The position numbers and the translations under genes are program-made. From NCBI GenBank assembly GCA_934316845.1, contig CAKRDZ010000027.1, forward strand, positions 1 to 40,125: a DNA stretch of 40,125 nt, written 5' to 3'. The notes below the pieces were generated by a model, which saw only the letters and a list, made by a program, of their open reading frames with translations, was not told the origin of the DNA and searched no databases. The stretch is from an uncultured Eubacterium sp. (GTDB lineage: Bacteria > Bacillota > Clostridia > Lachnospirales > Lachnospiraceae). Positions 31,696 to 40,125 of this stretch are shown in pieces (the first letter of the stretch is position 1; each line of letters opens with the position of its first letter).

Positions 31696-31708
31696 TTGTC
31701 CAAGATAC

Positions 31709-31759
31709 AAAACAAAGAGGCATAAGCACCTCAAATCTGCGCTTATGCCTCTTTGTTTT
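31709..31759. terminator. Bidirectional terminator with 19-bp stem
   Basis: AAAACAAAGAGGCATAAGC (31709-31727) pairs perfectly with 31741-31759 around a 13-base loop. It starts within the stop codon of the minus-strand gene at 31758 and also backs up the plus-strand terminator at 31579. Confidence 0.88.
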
Positions 31760-32141
31760 AGGAATAATATCTTTTCTTTAACTTATAAACACCATCTACA
31801 TCGCTATTTTTGATTACCACTTTCTTTTTGAAAACTTTCATCTTCATCTTGCCCAGACGATAAACATTTTTTTGTGATGTTTTTTTAACTGACCCATCGC
31901 CCCAAGGATGCTTACCAGTTGCCGTGTACAGATAAGATATTGAATAATTTCCTACATCTTTTCCATCTGGGCTTGAATACTGATTTAATTGTAATACATA
32001 ATACTCTCCGGGACCAAGTTTGCAGCGATACTCTCCGGCAAAATATATTCTTTTTGCCGCAGATGCTGAATTACCGTTTATTGTTGATGCCAGCAACACA
32101 AATGCCATTGCAATACAAAATATTTTTGTGATTCTTTTCAT
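31758..32141 (-). CDS. Small exported Lys-rich protein
   Basis: A 127-aa protein: signal peptide (ITKIFCIAMAFVLLASTI, cleavage probably after SASA), then a Tyr- and Lys-rich mature part (AGEYRCKLGPGEYYVLQLNQ near its start, VFKKKVVIKN near its end). No named family. It is the last gene of a three-gene run of exported proteins and is closed by the 19-bp-stem terminator. Its basic character suits a wall- or polymer-binding protein. Confidence 0.75.
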   Translation of the reverse strand: MKRITKIFCIAMAFVLLASTINGNSASAAKRIYFAGEYRCKLGPGEYYVLQLNQYSSPDGKDVGNYSISYLYTATGKHPWGDGSVKKTSQKNVYRLGKMKMKVFKKKVVIKNSDVDGVYKLKKRYYS

Positions 32142-32157
32142 AGCGCGTCACCTCCAT

Positions 32158-34176
32158 TTATTTTGTTTTCTTTTTCTTAACAGCACTCCACTTACCACGT
32201 ACTGTTTTGTCATAAGATTCCGATACGGCACGAACACGAACAAAATATGTTTTCTTTCTCTTTCCTTTAAATGTCAATTTTGTTCCCCATTCTTCGTAGG
32301 AATCTTTTCCCTTGGTAAAGGATCTGTTTGTCGCGAATTGAACTTCATAATAATCCGCTTTTTTAACCTTCGCCCATTTTACAGTAAGTTTTTTCCTGGA
32401 CGCTTTGATACTCTTTATCTTTGCTTTTCCCAGTATAACTTTCTTTTTCTTTGATACTGCCTTTATCGTCACGCATACGGAATCTTTTTGTCCCGTCTGT
32501 GTTTCTGCGGTGATGCGGGTTGTCCCGGCTTTTATCCCGGTTACTGTTCCCTTTTCATCTACGGTGGCAATTGCCGGATCGGCTGACGTCCATTTTACCT
32601 TTTCCGTTGAACCTACCGGATTAAGTTCGTATTTAAACGTATGAGTGGAACCGGCATTAATTTGAGTCACATAAGTGCCTTCTGTATAACTATAAGACCC
32701 CTTATTGGTTATTTTAATGGAATTGCATGGAATTATGACCGATATTTCACATTTTCCTTCCACGCCGTTAGCCGATTTTGCCGTGACTACGGCTTCTCCC
32801 AGAGAGACTGCCCGCACTTTTCCTCTTTGATCGACAGTCACTACACTGTCATTGGAAGAACTCCACTCGACATCTTTTTTTGTCGCATTTTCCGGACTGA
32901 TGGCTGCGGTAAGATCTTCGGTATCTCCCTTTTCCATAACAAGTTCTGTCTTTGACATTGTCACTGCTGAAACCGGAATTTCATTTACTGTAATCGAAAA
33001 GGAATCCGAAGCACCCGATTTACTAAGCATAATATTCTGCGCGCCAAGCTGCATCATATCATAGGTTCCCAGCATACTGTCATCCATACTTACCGTCGCC
33101 TGAAAACCATCTTCATAGGTAATCTGCACCTCTCCTCCGGATAAGGAAATTTTATCTCCCTGATTGTAAACCAATTGATCCGGCTGCTTCACGATACTCA
33201 GTTGCTTGATGCGTACCTGCGGACAATTTCTCAACTGTGGATATAAATAATTGTGATATGGATCAATATCCCATACCGTGCTAAAATCAAAGTTTGTAAA
33301 ATAATTTTTGTTTTTCATTTGAGTATCAGTGAGAGGGGTTCCTTTACTCGTCGAATTTCCGGTTCCAATTAGATAAAAACTATTAAAACTTGAATTTTTT
33401 TCACTCCTATCATTAATAATAGCTGCACCTTCTCCATTATTAATTTCCCCCAAATTATAACAATAATTGGCCGTTCCATAACTAGTCCATCTATCAAATA
33501 CCTTCGCATTAGTAATCCCACTACATGAGGACACTTTGGAAGTTCCATCATTCTTAACAGCACTTATTTCAGCAAGATTATAACTATTCGAAACTTCTCC
33601 TTGATATCCAACAATTCCTGCAACCATTGTTACGTCATTACTTTTCACTTTAATGCTTCCACTTACAAAACATTCCTCCACAGTAGCCCCTTCCGCAGCA
33701 ATCGCACCAATTATTGTATATCCTGCTGTAACACTGGATGGTTTCACACATTGTACATCAATATCGACATCAATCAATCCCAAATTTTCCACATTCGCAT
33801 CTGACGCCTTACCAAAGAGACCTATTTCAGCAGAATTATCATCATCACCTAGCGTTCCGTAAATATGCATACCCTTGATATAATGTCCGTTTCCATCAAA
33901 TGTACCACTAAAATTCTTAATCGGTACCCATCCGTTTCCGGTATCAATGGATCCGCCCGGTTTGGTAGCATCTGTCATATCAATGTCATTCATCAAAATG
34001 TAATTTCCCTTGGGATTACTTCGAATCAGTGCCAGATCATCTAACGAGTTGATCGCCGTATATCCTTCCGGAACCACATTGGTTGACATTGCCGTCACTT
34101 TCTTTGGTGTATATCCACTCACAACAGACAACACCATAACAATTGCTAATACTATACTTGCTATCCTTTTTTTCAT
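32158..34176 (-). CDS. Exported surface protein with GLUG-like, Big_3, Big_2 and fibronectin-like domains
   Basis: A 672-aa protein. Signal peptide (IASIVLAIVMVLSVVSGY); residues 40-320 form a right-handed beta-helix-like region with GLUG-type elements (FSGTFDGNGHYIKGMHIYG, EIGLFGKASDANVENLGLID); 330-395 is a Big_3-like domain (YNQGDKISLSGGEVQITYEDG shortened); 400-560 holds two Big_2 Ig-like domains (WSSSNDSVVTVDQRGKVRAV and WTSADPAIATVDEKGTVTGI); the Lys-rich C-terminus is a fibronectin-III-like domain (ADYYEVQFATNRSFTKG). No LPXTG or SLH anchor. A likely adhesin, 18 bases from the YARHG lipoprotein gene and 16 from the small exported protein gene. Confidence 0.85.
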   Translation of the reverse strand: MKKRIASIVLAIVMVLSVVSGYTPKKVTAMSTNVVPEGYTAINSLDDLALIRSNPKGNYILMNDIDMTDATKPGGSIDTGNGWVPIKNFSGTFDGNGHYIKGMHIYGTLGDDDNSAEIGLFGKASDANVENLGLIDVDIDVQCVKPSSVTAGYTIIGAIAAEGATVEECFVSGSIKVKSNDVTMVAGIVGYQGEVSNSYNLAEISAVKNDGTSKVSSCSGITNAKVFDRWTSYGTANYCYNLGEINNGEGAAIINDRSEKNSSFNSFYLIGTGNSTSKGTPLTDTQMKNKNYFTNFDFSTVWDIDPYHNYLYPQLRNCPQVRIKQLSIVKQPDQLVYNQGDKISLSGGEVQITYEDGFQATVSMDDSMLGTYDMMQLGAQNIMLSKSGASDSFSITVNEIPVSAVTMSKTELVMEKGDTEDLTAAISPENATKKDVEWSSSNDSVVTVDQRGKVRAVSLGEAVVTAKSANGVEGKCEISVIIPCNSIKITNKGSYSYTEGTYVTQINAGSTHTFKYELNPVGSTEKVKWTSADPAIATVDEKGTVTGIKAGTTRITAETQTGQKDSVCVTIKAVSKKKKVILGKAKIKSIKASRKKLTVKWAKVKKADYYEVQFATNRSFTKGKDSYEEWGTKLTFKGKRKKTYFVRVRAVSESYDKTVRGKWSAVKKKKTK

Positions 34177-34194
34177 AAGGTATTCCCTCCATTT

Positions 34195-35118
34195 TTATTT
34201 TAATTTATTCTCGTATTTGAGAATGAATTTCGCATTGGCTTTTTCCACTGAATTTAATACGCTCTCATCAAATTCATCTGCTTCTACCGAACCAAAGTAC
34301 CAGGATTGTTTGTCAAAATAAGCCTGCAGTTTTTTGTCGTTAAAGCGTCTGCCGTGGCGGGCATAGATCTCATTGCGGGCGATCCGGCACTGCTCTTTGG
34401 TTAAATACTCCAGATCAGCTTTTGTCACCGATTCGGTGTCGGAGTACGGTAAGATATATTCACTGTCGTCCTCATCATCGGTATCGTCTTCTTCATACGC
34501 ATAGTCCGTATTCTCTTCCGGCTCCGGGGTTGGTTCCTCCGTTATAACCGGAGTTGGTTCCGTCTCCTCCTGCGTACTGCCTGTCTGCGTGCTGTCGGTC
34601 TGCGCAACGGTACCTGCTTCAAAAGCACTTTCATCTACATCGCCTTCGTCGATGATATTGTGCTTTTCTGCATATTGGTCAAATGCTTTTACAAGCATCG
34701 TACCGGTGATCAGGTTATTTTGCGGAACATCATTAAAACTCAATGCCCCTTGGGTAAATGTTCCCTCATCCATATCAAGTATAAATTGAAGTCTGGCTTT
34801 TACTTTCGTATCCTGATACAAACAATAACCGGTAAATTCAACTACCTCTTCCCCGGATTCTGCCTTGAAATACTTCCATTTGGCATCCTCAAAAAATTCA
34901 TCCAATGCCTTTCCATAAGGCACTTTCGGATAACTTACCGGGTGTCCGTTTTTTACAAACAGTACATGTTCATCCTGCCTGTCCGTCACATCGGACACTT
35001 GATCGTTTATTTCATTTGCGGCATCGGTAACATTTTTTTCAACCGAAGAAGCACTGCATCCGGCTAAAGTCAAAGAAACCGCCATACATACAGCGGCTAT
35101 ACCTAGTTTTCTTCTCAT
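34195..35118 (-). CDS. YARHG-domain lipoprotein
   Basis: A 307-aa lipoprotein: signal peptide ending in the lipobox LAGC (Cys near residue 21), a domain of unknown function at about 45-160 (VSYPKVPYGKALDEFFEDAK and following), a low-complexity Thr/Glu/Pro/Asp linker (about 170-235) and a C-terminal YARHG domain (RIARNEIYARHGRRFNDKKL, then YFDKQSWYFG), which occurs at the ends of many exported Firmicute proteins. It heads the three-gene exported operon. GGAGG sits upstream of ATG 35118. Confidence 0.9.
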   Translation of the reverse strand: MRRKLGIAAVCMAVSLTLAGCSASSVEKNVTDAANEINDQVSDVTDRQDEHVLFVKNGHPVSYPKVPYGKALDEFFEDAKWKYFKAESGEEVVEFTGYCLYQDTKVKARLQFILDMDEGTFTQGALSFNDVPQNNLITGTMLVKAFDQYAEKHNIIDEGDVDESAFEAGTVAQTDSTQTGSTQEETEPTPVITEEPTPEPEENTDYAYEEDDTDDEDDSEYILPYSDTESVTKADLEYLTKEQCRIARNEIYARHGRRFNDKKLQAYFDKQSWYFGSVEADEFDESVLNSVEKANAKFILKYENKLK

Positions 35119-35145
35119 ACCTTCTCTCCTCCTTTCTTTCCCATT

Positions 35146-35176
35146 TTACCAATTATTGTCGAAATATCATTGGTAA
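35146..35176 (-). promoter_or_regulatory. Operator-like inverted repeat before the exported-protein operon
   Basis: TTACCAAT (35146-35153) and ATTGGTAA (35169-35176) are perfectly complementary, centres 23 bp apart, 28 bases before the lipoprotein ATG. They lie where the promoter must be, although the hexamers are not clear; TTGTAA near 35178-35183 is a possible -35. Confidence 0.5.
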
Positions 35177-35197
35177 ATTACAAGATTTTTTTCACGC

Positions 35198-35224
35198 AAA
35201 AAAGCACCACAAAGGTGCTTTTTT
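35198..35224. terminator. Bidirectional terminator of the ABC transporter operon
   Basis: AAAAAAGCACC (35198-35208) and GGTGCTTTTTT (35214-35224) form an 11-bp stem with loop ACAAA, U-tract on either strand. It ends the minus-strand operon that finishes at 35251. Confidence 0.88.
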
Positions 35225-35250
35225 ATGTGTTTCATTTCTTAAACTGCGAC

Positions 35251-36855
35251 TTATAAACCTATAAATTTTTCTGTACCTTTTCGTTTCAGCCAGAGATACA
35301 ATCCGGCAGAAATCAGTACAAATACAAGTGTCACCAGAGACAGATATCCAATTTCTCCCAGTTTCTTTCCACCGGCAAAATACAGTCCAACCATCCCAAC
35401 TGCAACAGCCCACCCGCCAAACATGGAAATGACAACGCTGAGGCTCTGTTTGATCGGTGCAAGTTCATTTGTCCACGTAAGGTTCGGCATATTGATTCCG
35501 AGAAACAGTCCAAATACCGTCAGCATTACTGTAAATATGAGCGGAAGAATCAGGATAAACAGGCTCTGGACAACATCAGCGCGCACACATACAACGATAC
35601 ACACTTCACACAAAAATACCGGAATTCCCGTTAATAAAAGCTGCATCGACAATTTTGCACGAAGAATATTCCACGGTTTTACCGGCAGCGACTGAAGGAT
35701 CCAGAGATTTTTCCCTTCCAGAGATACCGACGGTACTACCATATCATTCATCGAAGCCAGCAGACATACCGCTGCGACAGCAATAATAACGATAATTCCC
35801 CCCATCTGTTCTCTTTCCAAAAATTGTAAAATGTTTTGTAATAGAGAACGTCCTTTGACTAAAACCACGATTGCCAGTATCGGCATTAAAACCGTACCGA
35901 GTCCACAGTTCAGCATATAATTCGGACTGGAAGTAAACCGCCGGAATTCTTTTGTAAGAAGTGCCCCAAACTCGCTCTTTCTCTTTTCCTTCTTTTCACG
36001 GTAAACAACTTTTTCCGTCTTTCCGGTCGCCGTCGCGATATGGATAAAACTTCTGGAAAGAAGATAAAATGTCAACAGGGCAAGGACGGCTATCGCAATT
36101 GTAAAAAGAAGCATTGCCACAACATCGCCCTCGCCAATCCGTCCAAACAGATAGAGTGGATAAGCACTGTCTTTTACTTTACCGCCGTAGATCAAAGCAT
36201 TTTGCAGCAAATACTGGATGACTTTCTGCGCTTTAAAATAGATAAAGTAATACAGGGCAAAAAATGCCAGCGAAAGTATCACCGTAATAATACTCTTATT
36301 TTTCAATTTCAAACTTATTTTTGCCACGCACCATCCCAATGCACAAGACAATATAAGGACGATAACGGAAATAAGTGCGATGAGAAGGATCGATCCAAAC
36401 ACGCCTGACGGTGTAACATCTGCCACTACCCAGTACACAACGGCTGCCGGCACGATTACAACAGCGGAATACATCAATCCCATAAGATAAACGCCCATGA
36501 GTCTTGCCGCCAGTATGCTCCGCACCGGGATCGGCATGGATAAAAGCAGATCGTTGTCCTTTGAAAGGTACAGTCCGGAAAACGTGTTAAATACACTGCC
36601 AAATGCTCCCAAAGCGACCGCGATCATGCTCATGATCAAAAAATACAGCCAGCTCATATGTACCTGTGCAAATGGTTTACACAACTGCACGGATAAAAAA
36701 GAAAACATACCGCCCAAAATACCGGCCATGATCGCGGCATACATCAGGAAAAAGAGAATTGTCGAGATTCTGGAACGCTTTTTGTTCTTTTTTGCATCAT
36801 AAAAATAAACGCGGAAAATCTCTGTCATCTGTTTTTTTACTAAAATTCCAAACAT
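35251..36855 (-). CDS. ABC transporter permease (putative ABC exporter)
   Basis: A 534-aa integral membrane protein with about 12 hydrophobic helices and a cytosolic N-terminus (KNKKRSRISTILFF). Layout and motif MPIPVRSILAARL, with LLSMPI before it, match the large ABC-2-type exporter permeases found beside a single ATPase gene in Firmicutes. Substrate unknown; antimicrobial peptide or lipid-related export are usual guesses. Its start codon shares one base with the ATPase stop, so the two are coupled. A possible job is to act on the signal sensed by the two-component pair upstream. Confidence 0.85.
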   Translation of the reverse strand: MFGILVKKQMTEIFRVYFYDAKKNKKRSRISTILFFLMYAAIMAGILGGMFSFLSVQLCKPFAQVHMSWLYFLIMSMIAVALGAFGSVFNTFSGLYLSKDNDLLLSMPIPVRSILAARLMGVYLMGLMYSAVVIVPAAVVYWVVADVTPSGVFGSILLIALISVIVLILSCALGWCVAKISLKLKNKSIITVILSLAFFALYYFIYFKAQKVIQYLLQNALIYGGKVKDSAYPLYLFGRIGEGDVVAMLLFTIAIAVLALLTFYLLSRSFIHIATATGKTEKVVYREKKEKRKSEFGALLTKEFRRFTSSPNYMLNCGLGTVLMPILAIVVLVKGRSLLQNILQFLEREQMGGIIVIIAVAAVCLLASMNDMVVPSVSLEGKNLWILQSLPVKPWNILRAKLSMQLLLTGIPVFLCEVCIVVCVRADVVQSLFILILPLIFTVMLTVFGLFLGINMPNLTWTNELAPIKQSLSVVISMFGGWAVAVGMVGLYFAGGKKLGEIGYLSLVTLVFVLISAGLYLWLKRKGTEKFIGL

Positions 36856-37562
36856 TATTCTCCCTCCAATTCCAAAAATACCTCTTCCAGGCTGTCATCG
36901 CCTTTTACTTCTTCCATCGTACCGGAACGGATCAATTTTCCATTTTTGATAATCGCTACTTTATCACAAAGTTTCTCTGCCACTTCCAGCACATGCGTCG
37001 AGAAGAAGATGGCTCCACCCTCATCACAAACTTCCCGCATCAGCCCCTTTAACAGATGGGAGGCTTTCGGATCCAGTCCGACAAACGGTTCATCCATCAG
37101 GATCAGCTGCGGTTTATGGATCCATGCTGAAATTATCGCAAGTTTTTGTTTCATACCATGCGAATACGATGCAATCGGCTGGGCAAGATCGGAAGTAATC
37201 TCAAAAAGATCGGCATATTTACGGATGCGTTCCTGTCTTGTTTTCTCGTCTACTTCGAAAACATCCGCTATAAAATGCAGATATTTGATTCCCGTCATAA
37301 ATTCGTACAAATCCGGGTTATCCGGAATGTACGCAATCTTTTTTTTGCATTCTAACGGTGCTTTTTCGATGGATTCACCATCGATCCGGATCTCTCCCGC
37401 GTCAAATTGTAAAATTCCGACAATGGACTTCAATGTCGTCGTTTTTCCTGCTCCATTATGTCCGATGAAGCCATAGATCTCTCCTTTTTTAATATGCAGA
37501 GACAGATCATCGACTGCCTTTTTTTCTCCGTACTGTTTTGTTAAATGTTCTATTTTTAACAT
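36855..37562 (-). CDS. ABC transporter ATP-binding protein
   Basis: A 235-aa ATPase: Walker A GHNGAGKTT (about 34-42), Q-loop, signature YSHGMKQKL, Walker B LILMDEP, D-loop and switch His in FFSTHVLEVAE. It belongs to the class of drug/bacteriocin exporter ATPases. It lies 15 bases after the response regulator and is coupled to the permease, giving a sensor-regulator-transporter operon. Confidence 0.95.
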   Translation of the reverse strand: MLKIEHLTKQYGEKKAVDDLSLHIKKGEIYGFIGHNGAGKTTTLKSIVGILQFDAGEIRIDGESIEKAPLECKKKIAYIPDNPDLYEFMTGIKYLHFIADVFEVDEKTRQERIRKYADLFEITSDLAQPIASYSHGMKQKLAIISAWIHKPQLILMDEPFVGLDPKASHLLKGLMREVCDEGGAIFFSTHVLEVAEKLCDKVAIIKNGKLIRSGTMEEVKGDDSLEEVFLELEGE

Positions 37563-37577
37563 TTTCTCACTCTCCTC

Positions 37578-38315
37578 TTATTCATTTAAAAACTCCCGCC
37601 GGTATTGTGACGGTGTCATACCTTCTTTTTTCTTAAAGGCTTTGGTAAATACACGGTAATCCCCATATCCAGACCGCTGCGAGATCTCGGCCACGGAAGC
37701 AGCTGTCGTAACAAGCAGTTTCTTTGCCTGCTCCATCCGGATATTGGTAAGGTAGGATAAAAAATTCACACCGATCTCACTCTTAAATAACTGGCTGATG
37801 TAGGCGCTGCTAAGATGGAAGTTTTCTGCTAACACGTTCAACGATATCTCTTCTTCCAGATGTTCCTGCATATACCGGATGATTCCGGTGATCACCCGGT
37901 CATCCTCTTGTCCCGAGTCCTTGGATGTCTTTTTTTCATATAAGGAAATTTTCAAATGATCGAGACACGATCCAAATTCCTCATAATTTACCGGTTTTAA
38001 TATATAATCTGTGATCCGTAACCGCAATGCTTCCCTGCAATATTCGAAGTCATCGTATCCGGACACGATCACAAATGCCATATCCGGATATTTAAGCCGG
38101 CTCATCTGTATCACTTTCAAGCCATTCATGATAGGAATGTTGATATCCATGATCACGATATCCGGTTTGTTCAGATCGATCTGGGTCATGGCTTCCATCC
38201 CATCTCCCGCTTCTCCTATGATCTCGCAGTCATGTGCCTCCCAGTCAAACAGTTTTTTAAATCCTTCCCGAATCATGATCTCGTCGTCTACCAGCAGTAC
38301 TCGAAATTTTTTCAT
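37578..38315 (-). CDS. AraC-type response regulator (YesN-like)
   Basis: A 245-aa regulator: receiver domain with VDDE near the start, phospho-acceptor Asp in IVIMDINIP and the KPV lysine; then an AraC-type double helix-turn-helix (NVLAENFHLSSAYISQLFK, then AEISQRSGYGDYRVFTKAFK). ATG 38315 is preferred over the frame opening at 38333, because AGAGGTGA precedes it and it overlaps the histidine-kinase stop as ATGA. It should control the ABC operon or related transport genes. Confidence 0.93.
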   Translation of the reverse strand: MKKFRVLLVDDEIMIREGFKKLFDWEAHDCEIIGEAGDGMEAMTQIDLNKPDIVIMDINIPIMNGLKVIQMSRLKYPDMAFVIVSGYDDFEYCREALRLRITDYILKPVNYEEFGSCLDHLKISLYEKKTSKDSGQEDDRVITGIIRYMQEHLEEEISLNVLAENFHLSSAYISQLFKSEIGVNFLSYLTNIRMEQAKKLLVTTAASVAEISQRSGYGDYRVFTKAFKKKEGMTPSQYRREFLNE

Positions 38316-39613
38316 TGTCTCACCTCTTTCCATGGCAGTTCTATATGGGCCGTGACGCCCCCTTCCGGGTTTTCGGTATAATTTAACCCATATTCTTTAC
38401 CGCAGAGCAATTTGATACGCTTTTGTACATTCAAAATGCCGATGCTGTTTCCCTCTAGCTTTTGTTCTTCTTTTGCATAATGCAGAAGCATCTGCTCAAT
38501 GTCTGTCCCTTTCCCCTGCTCAAATCCACTTCCGTTGTCTTTTACAGATATTTCCATTCCCTGTATGGTCTTTTTCGCTGATATCCATATATTCCCAACA
38601 TAGCCTTTGTTTTTCAATCCATGAAGCAGCGCATTTTCCACGATTGGCTGAAGGATAAAATTAGGCACCTCCGCACCGCCAAGATCGGGGTCGATATCAT
38701 ACCGGCAGTTGAGTTTTGGATAACGGTAACACATTAACTCCATATAAGCTTCCAAGAGGTCAAGTTCATCATCCAGCGTTACCATCTGTCTGTCAACTTT
38801 CACACTGATACGGAAAAAATCAACCAGTTTCATTAACAGATCCGCCACTTTCTTATCTCCATTGAGCTGCGCCTGAATCCGTATCGTATCCAATGTATTG
38901 TACAAAAAATGCGGATTTACCTGGCTTTTCAGATACAGCATTGACATTTTCTGTTCATTCAGTTCCGCACGCAAAGCATCCGGGTTTTCCAGGGTAAGAT
39001 AAAACGAAAGTGTCATCAGGGCAATGCCCATCCCACTGATCAGCCATTCATGGCGAAGCCCCTGAAGAGCACATATGGTAAATTCTACCAGCATCGCCGT
39101 CCCGATCGCGAACTTCTTCTTCCGGTAAATGTGTTTCCAATTCATAATAAAGAGCAGACCACACAAAACCAGATAGAAGCCGACACTTACATAACTCACT
39201 ACTACATAAAGCCCTCCGGAATAATTTCCTGCCGGGGTCTGATGATAATAGATTGGAAGTGCTGCTGCCCCGGCCACGCCAAGCAGCAGAAATGCCTTGG
39301 CTGACACATCCAGTTTTCTCCGTTTCCCTGTTTCTTCCTCTACCAGTATCGCAATATATTGATAAAACAAATACAAAACGACTACCATACTTCCGATAAA
39401 CAGGCGGTGCAGTATCTGATTCAGCACTGCCGGCACTTCCTCCAGATGATTCACGGTATAAATCGTCGCCGCGTCCAGCATAAGATGTACCAAAACCACC
39501 ACCAATAACAGGGAAAATACTTTATGTAATTGGGAATCTTTACGCTCTGCCGAGAAATACATATAGGCTACAAACGCAAGGATCAATATCAATGCAATTT
39601 CCATTCGAAGCAT
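38312..39613 (-). CDS. LytS/YesM-type sensor histidine kinase
   Basis: A 433-aa kinase with six to seven N-terminal membrane helices (residues 1-225), forming the whole sensor without a large extracellular domain; then a His_kinase domain with the phospho-acceptor H in QVNPHFLYNTLDTIR, and an HATPase_c domain with N box (PIVENALLHGLKNKG), G1 VKDNGSGF and G2 GNSIGILNVQKR. The ligand is probably within or near the membrane. AGGAGG precedes ATG 39613. First gene of the four-gene operon; no strong promoter is visible in the 84 bases upstream. Confidence 0.93.
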   Translation of the reverse strand: MLRMEIALILILAFVAYMYFSAERKDSQLHKVFSLLLVVVLVHLMLDAATIYTVNHLEEVPAVLNQILHRLFIGSMVVVLYLFYQYIAILVEEETGKRRKLDVSAKAFLLLGVAGAAALPIYYHQTPAGNYSGGLYVVVSYVSVGFYLVLCGLLFIMNWKHIYRKKKFAIGTAMLVEFTICALQGLRHEWLISGMGIALMTLSFYLTLENPDALRAELNEQKMSMLYLKSQVNPHFLYNTLDTIRIQAQLNGDKKVADLLMKLVDFFRISVKVDRQMVTLDDELDLLEAYMELMCYRYPKLNCRYDIDPDLGGAEVPNFILQPIVENALLHGLKNKGYVGNIWISAKKTIQGMEISVKDNGSGFEQGKGTDIEQMLLHYAKEEQKLEGNSIGILNVQKRIKLLCGKEYGLNYTENPEGGVTAHIELPWKEVRQ

Positions 39614-39697
39614 CCGGTTCTTCCTCCTTTGCTTCTCATTTTACATGATATTGATCCTTTTGAATAGGTCCATATTTTAGTTATATGTGTCTTTTTT

Positions 39698-39976
39698 TTA
39701 TTTCTTCTTTACCGACACCTTTACTTTTACCATTACATCTCCACTCTTTACCGTGATTACGGTCTTTCCTGCTTTCACGGCTTTGATCTTTCCGGTTTTA
39801 CTCACCTTCGCCACTTTTTTGTCCGAAGATTTATATGTTATCTTCTCCTGCGAAGTCAACGGTGTCAGTTCCGTCTTTATCGTAAAGGTTTTTCCTTTTT
39901 TAAGTGTCAACTTATAGTTTTCAATATTCGTCAGCTTCAGCTTCTCTGTCGCAACTTTTGTTTTCCGGACTTTCAC
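39698..39976 (-). pseudogene. 3' fragment of a Big_2 Ig-like surface protein, cut by an IS element
   Basis: A 92-codon frame that consists of one Ig-like domain of the Big_2 type (LTLKKGKTFTIKTELTP, then ITYKSSDKKVAKVSKTGKIK and VSVKKK at the end) with no signal peptide. Similar domains normally lie at the C-terminus of long exported proteins. The GTG that opens it has no ribosome site, and homology ends where the IS3-type left end begins (about 39977-39990), so the front part is probably beyond the element and outside the window. Confidence 0.7.
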
Positions 39977-40125
39977 TGAGGTGCTATAATATAGTTGTAA
40001 CAGGGATGGCTAATAAGATATAATATAATAAAGAAAGAAAAGAGGTAGTTATTATGCCACAGAGTTACGCACCAGAATTTAAAAAGAAGATTGTCCGCCT
40101 CCACGCAGAGGAAGGACGAACCTAC
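39977..40125 (+). mobile_element. Left end of an IS3-family-like insertion sequence (partial)
   Basis: From about 39977 an AT-rich leader with TATAAT-like boxes (39985 and following) leads to a transposase start at 40054. The element runs out of the window, so its inverted repeat and target duplication cannot be confirmed; TGAGGTGCTATAATA at 39977 may be the terminal repeat. Confidence 0.6.
40054..40125 (+). CDS. Transposase OrfA (IS3-type), N-terminal fragment
   Basis: The first 24 codons of a transposase: MPQSYAPEFKKKIVRL, then HAEEGRTY. This is the typical start of an IS3-family OrfA helix-turn-helix protein (YxPEFKxxIVRL, then EEGRTY). AGAGGTAG lies upstream. The rest lies beyond the window edge. 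Confidence 0.8.
   Translation, partial: MPQSYAPEFKKKIVRLHAEEGRTY

Noticed and set aside
31403..31729. Minus-strand frame with 11-residue repeats
   Set aside because: It comes from the 33-bp repeat, overlaps the membrane protein gene and begins within a terminator hairpin without a ribosome site.

Overview
The window reads as a chromosomal segment of a low-GC Firmicute, most likely a gut Lachnospiraceae/Clostridia species. This is inferred from gene families and style (AGGAGG-type ribosome sites, an Hcp hydroxylamine reductase, a PII protein lacking the uridylylated tyrosine, BspA-like and Big_2 surface proteins, YARHG lipoprotein, PASTA kinase, YesN/YesM-like two-component pair). No rRNA or tRNA gene was seen.

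Layout. 1-520: non-coding DNA with a 126-bp tandem repeat and several strong hairpins. 523-2654: a 1-deoxyxylulose-5-phosphate-synthase-like enzyme that lacks canonical substrate-binding motifs, behind a MerR regulator with an AdhR-type Cys52 and a textbook 19-bp-spacer MerR promoter. 2955-12793: a visibly AT-richer run of ten same-strand genes with almost no gaps. In transcription order these are a 41-aa zinc ribbon, a Mor-like DNA-binding protein, an HNH-nuclease-like protein with a Gly-rich hydrophobic segment, a membrane-anchored coiled-coil protein, a single-cluster ferredoxin-like protein, a large uncharacterised protein, a Ycf46-type AAA ATPase, a second Gly-rich hydrophobic protein with a restriction-endonuclease-like core, a truncated macrodomain and a WYL regulator. 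This is the best candidate here for an undescribed system. Its architecture (two nuclease-like membrane proteins, a remodelling ATPase, an Fe-S protein, ADP-ribose-type and WYL domains) suggests a conflict or stress response, but that function is inference.

13012-18824: decayed genes (an Rpn-type nuclease with an in-frame amber codon, a leucine-rich-repeat surface protein with a frameshifted tail) and an operon headed by a Ser/Thr kinase with zinc ribbon and PASTA domain. 18953-20683: PII and AmtB behind a clear promoter and an attenuator-like leader hairpin. 20706-22570: an HD-GYP response regulator following a 5'-truncated DUF342/FapA gene, whose broken end abuts a long hairpin and a compact structured element. 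22670-25154: LemA and DUF2207 membrane protein (only forward genes before 29.7 kb). 25169-27119: a membrane protein with a LURP-one/tubby-like C-terminus behind a promoter bracketed by inverted repeats. 27151-29696: six copies of a 65-bp repeat, hcp and its HTH gene, facing a kinase gene through overlapping divergent promoters. 30717-31759: a second Mor-like protein, a membrane protein, a 33-bp repeat and two strong terminators. 31758-35118: three exported proteins. 35251-39613: histidine kinase, AraC-type response regulator, ABC ATPase and permease in one operon. 39698-40125: the tail of an Ig-like surface protein cut off by the left end of an IS3-type element that runs out of the window.

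Start positions were moved from the longest reading frame where a ribosome-binding site decided it; these cases are stated in the entries.
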